DNA of 5,559 bases from Gammaproteobacteria bacterium. GTDB taxonomy: Bacteria; Pseudomonadota; Gammaproteobacteria; Arenicellales; JAOTYS01. Under the pieces are notes generated by a model, which was not told the origin of the DNA, did no database searches, and was given only the letters and a program-made list of their open reading frames with translations. The position numbers and the translations under genes are program-made. The DNA lies in assembly GCA_029861795.1 (NCBI GenBank), contig JAOTYS010000328.1, positions 1-5,559 on the forward strand, read 5' to 3'. Shown here one piece after another: positions 1 to 4,647 of the stretch; the stretch's first letter is position 1, and each line of letters begins with the position of its first letter.

Positions 1-408
1 CGAGGGGGTATCTGCATGGGAATGATGCTCTCGGTGGTGACTGGCCCACCACACCGGGCCACGCTGGCCTGCAGTACAACCCGCTGTTGCCATCGCGAAT
101 TGGAACCAGCGTGAGGTCTTGAAGGCACGATGCGAAAAATAGCGATGGTAAAAGGCCGTCACAAAGAACATCCTCAATGCGTAAAAGATCAGAGCAGCAA
201 ATATCGCCACCCAGCTGGCTCCTACCCACAACACCGATAGGCATGCTATGTGCATAACTACGAACGCAGCGACCCGAACTGGATCGAGAGCCTGCCTTTC
301 GGTCTCACTAAGATGCTCCAAACGCCGTGGGTCGTTGAGCAGCCAAGCCACAAACCCAAGCAATGGATTTCGAGCTCCTGTGTTAATGGATTGGCAAACG
401 GCTGTCAT
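1..408 (-). CDS. Membrane fatty acid (acyl-CoA / acyl-lipid type) desaturase, N-terminal part
   Basis: This is the first 136 codons of a membrane di-iron fatty acid desaturase. The C-terminus and stop lie beyond the left edge. The reading frame stays open to position 1. After a polar N-terminus of about 47 residues come hydrophobic segments at about 48-85. The first histidine box is HRYFSH (H88, H93) in the context FYHRYFSHRAFKTSR. The second is HHREHH (HRxHH, residues 125-129) after the family-typical GQRGPVWWAS. The third box (HNxHH) would be outside the window. Family members insert a cis double bond, usually delta-9, into saturated acyl chains at the cytoplasmic membrane and so adjust fluidity. 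Regiospecificity and substrate (CoA or lipid) cannot be read from this part. The ATG at 408 is preceded by AAGGAA at good spacing. The gene lies 93 bp downstream of the kinase on the same strand, with a regulator box and a hairpin between them. Confidence 0.93.
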   Translation of the reverse strand, partial: MTAVCQSINTGARNPLLGFVAWLLNDPRRLEHLSETERQALDPVRVAAFVVMHIACLSVLWVGASWVAIFAALIFYALRMFFVTAFYHRYFSHRAFKTSRWFQFAMATAGCTAGQRGPVWWASHHREHHSHADTPS

Positions 409-446
409 GATCGTTTCCTTGTACAGTTGTCGGAAGTATGATGTCG

Positions 447-465
447 CACCCGTCAAAGACGGGTG
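447..465 (-). repeat. Perfect 8-bp hairpin in the kinase-desaturase gap
   Basis: CACCCGTC (447-454) and GACGGGTG (458-465) are perfect inverted repeats around a 3-base loop. On the minus strand the hairpin lies between the kinase stop and the desaturase start. No T-run follows it on either strand, so it does not look like a standard intrinsic terminator. It could stabilise or modulate the desaturase messenger, or partly attenuate read-through from the kinase gene. Confidence 0.5.
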
Positions 466-473
466 GACGAGAC

Positions 474-489
474 GTGAAAGTTGTGTGAA
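474..489 (-). promoter_or_regulatory. TTCAC-N6-TTCAC box upstream of the desaturase
   Basis: Reading on the minus strand, TTCAC (489-485), six bases, then TTCAC (478-474) form a direct repeat with 11-bp period. This is the usual architecture for a tandem dimer of an OmpR/PhoB-family regulator. The same box occurs twice in the control region at 2561-2610. It starts 12 bp after the kinase stop and lies 65 bp upstream of the desaturase start. Unlike the other two copies, no good -10 hexamer lies 11-12 bp downstream. The nearest candidate (CATACT, about 433-428) is further away. The box is clear, but its promoter is not. Confidence 0.5.
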
Positions 490-501
490 GGCCGCAGTTA
501 A

Positions 502-1839
502 CTAGCCCGCGGCACGGATTTCATCGTTCCCTTCAGGAAACTCCACAGTAACGCGAGTTCCGGCATTAGGCTTACTATCAATGCGCACCGGCCATCCAAA
601 ACGGTCAGCGAATCGCTTGACGATGGTAAGCCCGACGCCATGGCCGCCGCGGCGACGCTCGCCGGCACGGAAATACGGCCGGAAAGCCTTACGCACATCA
701 TCCTCGGTCATGCCAACACCGCTGTCAGAAATGGTCACTGCTCGATCGGCAATCTCGATCTCCACACGCCCCTGATCGGTGTACGAGAAGGCGTTGCGCA
801 ACAGGTTGCCAATAACCACAGATAGCGCCTTGTCAGATGCGCTCGCAACAAGCGTATTTCTGAAATTCTTAGCGACCTCAATGGGCTTGTCTTGGAACAA
901 CAGTCTCGCGCGCTCAAGTTCCTCATCAACTACGTCGTTCACGCACACTGGTTCAGACGACAGACCCTGACCCGATTCGCGGGCCAGTAACAAAAAGGCA
1001 TCAACCAGCTCCTCCATATCGGCAACAGCGTTCTTGATACGCATCACGGACTTATGTGCTGGTGGTGACAGCTCCTGTTCGCTAAGCAGCATATCGGAGG
1101 CGAGCCTTATGACTGTTAATGGGCTACGCAATTCGTGACTGGCGTCACGGGTAAAATTGCGTTCTCGATCTACAAACTCGTTCAATTGGCCAGCAAATCT
1201 TTCAAGCGCCTCAGACAGCGCCAAAACCTCTCGGTCCACGTCGGCGGGTAACTGATCTGCCCTAAACTTTTTAGGGTCTGGAGAGGCTGGATCTAGATTG
1301 GCCACCTCTCGTGCAAGCCAAATAACCGGTGATACGGCTCGACGGGAGAGACGGTAACTGATCCAAGTGAGCAAATAAATGACCGCGAGGACGGCAGCGA
1401 GCGGCAGCAGGCCAAAAAAGAGTGACAACTCCCTGACCTTCTCACCATCAAACAATAAGACTAACTTGTGCCCAAATCTTTCTGACACATAGGCGACAGA
1501 AATATCCGCTTGGCTGCGAAGGTCATGGAAGCCGGACCCGAGTCCGACAATGTTGGGAGGAACTGGGCTGTCTTCGGGGGCGGGTAGCAAGTACCCAGTC
1601 AGGTTCAACGTGTCTGGCTGGGAGAACTGCGCTTCCTTTTCGTAGTGATTCCAAAAATAGTCGGCCTCATCCCTTAATGCTTGTTTGATCAATACCTCCT
1701 CGAGCACAAAGCCAGCTGCATAAACCCCCAGCACCGCCGTCACACTGATCGCGACCGCTTGTAGGAGGAAAGCTTTGCCGAGCTTGCGTCTAAGGCCGAT
1801 TCGGTTCTTCACTGATATCAACCATGCGATACCCGGCAT
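502..1839 (-). CDS. Sensor histidine kinase (membrane, HisKA + HATPase_c)
   Basis: This is an inner-membrane sensor kinase, 445 residues from the ATG at 1839. Transmembrane segments lie at about 24-46 and 140-162. They flank a periplasmic region of about 90 residues that resembles no named sensor domain I can recognise. A linker or HAMP-like stretch follows. The dimerisation/phosphoacceptor motif is FTRDASHELRSPLT with H235. The ATPase domain shows the N-box NLLRNA (N345, N349), G1 box DSGVGM (D372) and G2 box GGHGVGLTIVKRF (398-410). All catalytic motifs look intact. It should phosphorylate the regulator encoded just upstream, whose 3' end it overlaps by 50 bp. A GTG at 1812 (giving MKNRIGLRRKL) is an equally credible start with a 23-bp overlap. 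Neither start has a clear ribosome binding site. The conserved GYRMVD-coding stretch of the regulator constrains the codons between them. The stimulus is unknown. Confidence 0.93.
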   Translation of the reverse strand: MPGIAWLISVKNRIGLRRKLGKAFLLQAVAISVTAVLGVYAAGFVLEEVLIKQALRDEADYFWNHYEKEAQFSQPDTLNLTGYLLPAPEDSPVPPNIVGLGSGFHDLRSQADISVAYVSERFGHKLVLLFDGEKVRELSLFFGLLPLAAVLAVIYLLTWISYRLSRRAVSPVIWLAREVANLDPASPDPKKFRADQLPADVDREVLALSEALERFAGQLNEFVDRERNFTRDASHELRSPLTVIRLASDMLLSEQELSPPAHKSVMRIKNAVADMEELVDAFLLLARESGQGLSSEPVCVNDVVDEELERARLLFQDKPIEVAKNFRNTLVASASDKALSVVIGNLLRNAFSYTDQGRVEIEIADRAVTISDSGVGMTEDDVRKAFRPYFRAGERRRGGHGVGLTIVKRFADRFGWPVRIDSKPNAGTRVTVEFPEGNDEIRAAG

Positions 1840-2503
1840 TCTGGATGGTGTGCAGAAGCGGTTTATCGAAAGGTTTATCGATAGCCTTGCGCAGGTTATA
1901 AAGATGGCTACGCAAGGTATCGCTGTCAGGTAGTATCTCCCCCCAAACCTGTCGCTCGATGTCCCTGCGACTCACAACTCGCGGCGAGGCGCGCAGGAGG
2001 ATGGCCAATATCTTGAGCCCGATGGGTGTGACGGTCAGCTCCTGCCCACCGCGTTGCAGCTGTAACGTCCCAGTATCGAGGGTAAGATCACCGACTCGAA
2101 GCACCTCAGGGCTGACCTGTCCGCGGTCACGACGAACCAAGGCGCGCACCCGAGCCTCGAGCTCCTGCATCGCAAAGGGTTTCACCAAATAATCATCTGC
2201 CCCGGCATCCAGACCCGCGACTTTATCCTGTAGCGTGTCTCGAGCAGTCAGCATAAGCAGTGGAGTCGGCTTATTCGCCTCATTGCGCAGCTTCGCACAT
2301 AGCTCCAAGCCACCAATGCCCGGGAGCATCAGGTCAAGGATAATCACGTCATAGGGGTTTGTGACCGCTAGGTGGAGACCGGTTACGCCATCGGCAGCAT
2401 AGTCCACCGCATAGCCGTGGCGCTCAAAATACGCGAACACCATCTCAGCGATATCTTGATGGTCTTCTATCAATAGGATGCTGCTGGGATTGGACGACTC
2501 CAC
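1790..2503 (-). CDS. OmpR/PhoB-family response regulator
   Basis: This is a cytoplasmic DNA-binding response regulator of 237 residues. The receiver domain (about 8-120) has acidic pocket E13/D14, phosphoacceptor D57 in IILDLMLPG, T86 in MLTAR and K108 in LVKPF. A winged-helix domain (about 132-230) ends in SHLYNLRKAID and HTIQNAGYRMVD, typical of the family. The GTG at 2503 is chosen as start because the receiver fold begins about seven residues later (ILLIED). The frame stays open to 2599, but that stretch contains the predicted promoter. A GAG lies 7 bp before the GTG, and a stronger purine run (GAGGGG) is further away. The kinase gene overlaps its 3' end, so the two are co-transcribed and form a cognate pair. 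Its C-terminal half resembles Pseudomonas ColR-type regulators, by memory of the family rather than by search. It is the obvious candidate to bind the TTCAC-N6-TTCAC boxes. Confidence 0.95.
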   Translation of the reverse strand: MESSNPSSILLIEDHQDIAEMVFAYFERHGYAVDYAADGVTGLHLAVTNPYDVIILDLMLPGIGGLELCAKLRNEANKPTPLLMLTARDTLQDKVAGLDAGADDYLVKPFAMQELEARVRALVRRDRGQVSPEVLRVGDLTLDTGTLQLQRGGQELTVTPIGLKILAILLRASPRVVSRRDIERQVWGEILPDSDTLRSHLYNLRKAIDKPFDKPLLHTIQNAGYRMVDISEEPNRP

Positions 2504-2542
2504 TGTATTACTCGAATTAGTTTCCCCTCTATGTGAAAGCAG

Positions 2543-2576
2543 AATATAGCAGTAGCAAGTGTGAATTTTGCGTGAA
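2543..2576 (-). promoter_or_regulatory. Regulator box and promoter for the response regulator-kinase operon
   Basis: On the minus strand, TTCAC (2576-2572), six bases, TTCAC (2565-2561) form an 11-bp-period direct repeat. After a further 12 bp comes TATATT (2548-2543), a good -10. The -35 position 17 bp upstream reads GCAAAA, a poor match, and it lies inside the box. A tandem box covering a weak -35 is the class II activator arrangement known for PhoB-type regulators, so positive autoregulation is likely. The predicted transcript would start near 2536, about 33 bases before the GTG start. Confidence 0.55.
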
Positions 2577-2594
2577 GATCCATGGCAATCAGAT

Positions 2595-2627
2595 TTCACA
2601 CGGACTTCACTTTCGAGATTCTATCAT
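2595..2627 (+). promoter_or_regulatory. Regulator box and promoter for folE
   Basis: TTCAC (2595-2599), six bases and TTCAC (2606-2610) repeat with 11-bp period. An 11-bp spacer and the -10-like TATCAT (2622-2627) follow. The matching -35 position is poor (CACGGA). The layout mirrors the divergent promoter on the other strand, with an 18-bp gap between the two boxes. A transcript would start near 2634, leaving a leader of about 24 bases before the GTG of folE. Confidence 0.55.
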
Positions 2628-2657
2628 TACTTAAACGATCAACTCTCGGAGTGTAAC

Positions 2658-3272
2658 GTGGCCCCCGACAATAGATTAGCGCTGTTAAGCAATGTTTCCG
2701 AAAAGCCCACGAGTGTGCGGCTAGAAAACGCATTTACTTCCATCCTTCAAGCTGTCGGTGAGGATCTTGGGCGTGAGGGCCTATGCAAGACACCGGCACG
2801 CGCAGCCAAGGCTTTCCAATTTATGACAGGGGGTTACAAAGAATCACCCCATGACGTCGTGAAGGATGCTCTATTCGAATGCGAGGCAGAGGAGCTAGTG
2901 ATAGTGAGAGACATAGACTTGTTCTCGCTTTGTGAGCATCATTTGTTGCCGTTCTTCGGAAAATGCCAGGTGGCCTATTTGCCCACCGGAAAGGTAGTCG
3001 GTTTGTCTAAAGTTGCTCGAATCGTTGATCTCTATTCTCGTCGCCTGCAAAACCAGGAGGCATTGAGTCAGCAAATTGCCGAGGCTGTATTTGAGGTCAC
3101 CGAAGCCCGGGGTGTTGGTGTGGTAATGCAGACCAAACACATGTGTATGATGGCGCGTGGCGTTCAAAAGCAGAACGCGAGCATGTCGACGATTGTCACT
3201 TTAGGTGAAATCAAAACGAACTCATCAGTTAGACGCGAATTTTTGCACCTGGCAGGGACAAATGGCATTTGA
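2658..3272 (+). CDS. folE: GTP cyclohydrolase I, type IA
   Basis: This is a 204-residue cytoplasmic enzyme that converts GTP to 7,8-dihydroneopterin triphosphate and formate, the first step to folates and other pterins. The zinc ligands are C92 and H95 in CEHH and C163 in HMCMMARG. Their spacing equals that of E. coli FolE C110, H113 and C181. The catalytic histidines at H94 and H161 also correspond. [18 protein letters not shown] and the C-terminal RREFLHL are family hallmarks. The GTG at 2658 is preferred because CGGAG lies 6 bp before it and the length fits the family. The frame is open further upstream (a TTG at 2568), but that region holds the divergent promoters. The gene is transcribed away from the two-component operon and shares its control region. 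Many bacteria carry a second folE linked to stress or light functions. Whether this is the only copy cannot be judged. Confidence 0.96.
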   Translation: MAPDNRLALLSNVSEKPTSVRLENAFTSILQAVGEDLGREGLCKTPARAAKAFQFMTGGYKESPHDVVKDALFECEAEELVIVRDIDLFSLCEHHLLPFFGKCQVAYLPTGKVVGLSKVARIVDLYSRRLQNQEALSQQIAEAVFEVTEARGVGVVMQTKHMCMMARGVQKQNASMSTIVTLGEIKTNSSVRREFLHLAGTNGI

Positions 3273-3473
3273 GGTAACAAGCTAGGCAGGTTAGTGGACC
3301 TCGATGGTATGATTGCGTGTGTCGGTCTCTTTCTGCAAATTAAATTCCAGATTCACAAAATCTTGACGTTGTTTCGACGTCGTGTTCACCGGCTGTTTGG
3401 TGAAATGGCCTAAGAAGACATTAAGTTTTCGTTCAGTTATCCATACACACTTCAAGATTAGGAGCATTATACA
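3273..3473. other. Gene-free region between folE and the fasciclin gene
   Basis: These 201 bp hold no credible coding frame and no intrinsic terminator for folE (no GC hairpin followed by a T-run). Visible structure includes TTCAC-N6-TTGAC at 3352-3367, a one-mismatch relative of the regulator box. There is also a TTCACC / GGTGAA inverted repeat at 3385-3404. TTAAG-N6-TTCAG at 3421-3436 is another 11-bp-period repeat. I could not find a convincing sigma-70 promoter. TTGACG at 3363 has no -10 at a usual spacing. The only clear signal is the ribosome binding site TAGGAG at 3459-3464. Confidence 0.6.
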
Positions 3474-3959
3474 ATGAGACCATCTAGTAAGTTGTTCAAG
3501 TCTACCCTTTTGGTTGCAGCACTGCTGGCTGGAGGATCGGCTGCACGCGCGGCTGATATTGTGGACACTGCCATAGAGGCCGGGAGTTTTAACACCTTGG
3601 TAGCCGCTGTCCAGGCCGCGGGGTTGGTCGATACGCTTAAAGGCGACGGACCATTTACCGTGTTTGCCCCGACGGACGAGGCGTTTGCAGCTCTACCGGA
3701 AGGGACTTTGGATTCTTTACTCAAACCAGAGAACAAAGACCAATTGGTGGCGATTCTCACTTATCACGTAGTTCCGGGTGAGGTTATGTCAAGCGATGTC
3801 GCGGGGAAGCAGCTTAGCTTCCAGACAGTGGAAGGTTCGCTTGTAGAAGTGAACGGCATGTCAGGCGTGCGTATCGACGAGGCCCAGGTCATACAGGCCA
3901 ACGTAAAAACCGACAATGGCGTCATTCACATTATCGACAAAGTGATCTTGCCAAATTAA
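3474..3959 (+). CDS. Secreted fasciclin (FAS1) domain protein
   Basis: This 161-residue protein has a Sec signal peptide: a basic N-terminus, a hydrophobic core [10 protein letters not shown], and likely cleavage after A26 in ARA-AD. A single FAS1 domain follows. It carries the H1 motif [11 protein letters not shown] (61-71), the H2 motif YHVVPG (97-102) and the closing [13 protein letters not shown] (148-160). Length and layout match the common single-domain bacterial members, which are exported and thought to act in adhesion or matrix contact. The molecular function of the bacterial forms is not well settled. No lipobox or transmembrane anchor is seen, so it is probably periplasmic or released. 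TAGGAG lies 9 bp before the ATG. The gene follows folE on the same strand after 201 bp and is closed by a strong terminator. It may have its own promoter. Confidence 0.95.
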   Translation: MRPSSKLFKSTLLVAALLAGGSAARAADIVDTAIEAGSFNTLVAAVQAAGLVDTLKGDGPFTVFAPTDEAFAALPEGTLDSLLKPENKDQLVAILTYHVVPGEVMSSDVAGKQLSFQTVEGSLVEVNGMSGVRIDEAQVIQANVKTDNGVIHIIDKVILPN

Positions 3960-3980
3960 CACGGCCACGGAAGTATGTCG

Positions 3981-4014
3981 AAGTGCCCGGGCGGAAAGCC
4001 GGGCACTTTTTTTT
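3981..4014 (+). terminator. Rho-independent terminator after the fasciclin gene
   Basis: A perfect 10-bp stem, AAGTGCCCGG (3981-3990) paired with CCGGGCACTT (3999-4008), encloses the 8-base loop GCGGAAAG. Eight consecutive T residues (4007-4014) follow. It begins 21 bp after the fasciclin stop. On the minus strand the hairpin lacks a proper T-run, so it is mainly a plus-strand terminator. Confidence 0.95.
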
Positions 4015-4161
4015 GGAAATTCTTAGGCTTCAATTGGCATGGAACTGCTGGCGTATCCATGTCGACGGAGTGGTAAACGCCATGAAAAGGGCACTGCCTT
4101 TCCGCCACCATCACCTCCGTATTGCTGACATATGTCGGCCCGTTACGCTAAACTCTTTCGA
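4015..4161. other. Gene-free convergent gap
   Basis: These 147 bp between the fasciclin terminator and the chelatase stop show no credible gene. A 10-bp palindrome (GACATATGTC, 4127-4136) and an imperfect AAAGG/CCTTT pairing near 4086-4102 are present. Neither forms a convincing terminator for the minus-strand chelatase gene. Confidence 0.5.
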
Positions 4162-4542
4162 TCACGCGTTCACGACGTATTTATTCGGATTTCTTGCTAC
4201 CGCCTCGACTAACGCGGTGTAAGCGGGGTGAGAACCAATGTGTTTCAGTAGCTGTATTCTCAGCTGCGGATGCAGCGCCTGCGCTTGGGCGACTAAATTA
4301 GGTATGTCCCTAGCAATGTGGTTGCCGGTGTTGAGAAACAAGGGCAGCACGTCGACGGAAGTGGCGCCCTCGCGCACGGCCTGCTCTATCGCTTCGGGCA
4401 AAGTGGGCTCGGCAACCTCAAGAAAGGCATATCTAACGCTATGCGCAGCGACAGTCTGATCAACGGTTGTTGTCAGCGCAGCGACTTCTTTTGCAGTTGC
4501 CCTGTGACGGCTTCCGTGCGCCAGTAAAATGAGAGCTTGCAT
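4162..4542 (-). CDS. cbiX: Small single-domain sirohydrochlorin chelatase (CbiX/SirB family)
   Basis: This is a 126-residue CbiX-type chelatase, the short one-domain form that works as a dimer. Family members insert Co2+ or Fe2+ into sirohydrochlorin for cobalamin or siroheme synthesis. The metal-site histidines are visible: H9 in LLAHGSR and H75 in FLNTGNHIARDIP. LEVAEPTLPEAI and LPLFL between them are also typical. The ATG at 4542 is chosen because the chelatase fold starts immediately there (MQALILLAHGSR). An ATG at 4590 would add 16 residues that do not resemble the family and lies almost at the predicted transcription start. Neither start has a clear ribosome binding site. The gene follows the DUF523-DUF1722 gene on the same strand after 98 bp and converges on the fasciclin gene. 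Whether the metal is cobalt or iron cannot be told from sequence, and no other tetrapyrrole gene is present. Confidence 0.9.
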   Translation of the reverse strand: MQALILLAHGSRHRATAKEVAALTTTVDQTVAAHSVRYAFLEVAEPTLPEAIEQAVREGATSVDVLPLFLNTGNHIARDIPNLVAQAQALHPQLRIQLLKHIGSHPAYTALVEAVARNPNKYVVNA

Positions 4543-4599
4543 AAGGCGACGCCATGTTAGGAATTGAGCAGAAAGTGTATCACTGCTCATACAGCGTCA

Positions 4600-4627
4600 C
4601 GAATAGAAATTTGCGGTCACCATTCAA
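4600..4627 (-). promoter_or_regulatory. Possible promoter of the chelatase gene
   Basis: On the minus strand, TTGAAT (4627-4622) and TATTCG (4605-4600) are separated by 16 bp and could serve as -35 and -10. The -35 directly abuts the 20-bp palindrome at 4628-4647. A transcript would start near 4593, supporting the ATG at 4542. The -10 match is mediocre, and co-transcription from the upstream gene is equally possible. Confidence 0.3.
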
Positions 4628-4647
4628 GATCTAACAATTGTTAGATC
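4628..4647. repeat. Perfect 20-bp palindrome, possible operator
   Basis: GATCTAACAA (4628-4637) is followed without spacer by its exact reverse complement TTGTTAGATC (4638-4647). It covers the stop codon of the DUF523-DUF1722 gene and ends next to a possible -35 of the chelatase gene. It is AT-rich with no loop and no T-run, so a dimeric repressor site (MarR- or TetR-like size) fits better than a terminator. The regulator is unknown. Confidence 0.5.

Noticed and set aside
248..505. Plus-strand open frames at 248-505 and 250-441
   Set aside because: They are antisense to the desaturase N-terminus, which has clear histidine boxes. The predicted proteins look unordered and lack ribosome binding sites.
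498..970. Several 60-67 residue frames on both strands at 498-970
   Set aside because: All lie within the kinase ATPase domain coding region in other frames and show no family features.
1959..2192. 77-residue plus-strand frame
   Set aside because: It is antisense to the conserved response regulator. The arginine- and serine-rich composition is typical of a shadow frame.
2895..3167. 90-residue minus-strand frame
   Set aside because: It is antisense to the catalytic core of FolE, whose zinc and catalytic residues are all intact.
3363..3368. TTGACG as a sigma-70 -35 for the fasciclin gene
   Set aside because: No acceptable -10 hexamer is found 15-19 bp downstream.
4127..4136. GACATATGTC palindrome in the convergent gap
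   Set aside because: At ten bases it is short enough to occur by chance, and it is not placed near any promoter.
3983..4222. 79-residue plus-strand frame after the fasciclin gene
   Set aside because: It begins inside the intrinsic terminator hairpin, runs into the chelatase gene on the other strand and has no ribosome binding site or recognisable feature.
4238..4527. Plus-strand frames of 69-73 residues
   Set aside because: They are antisense to the chelatase gene, which carries both metal-site histidine motifs.
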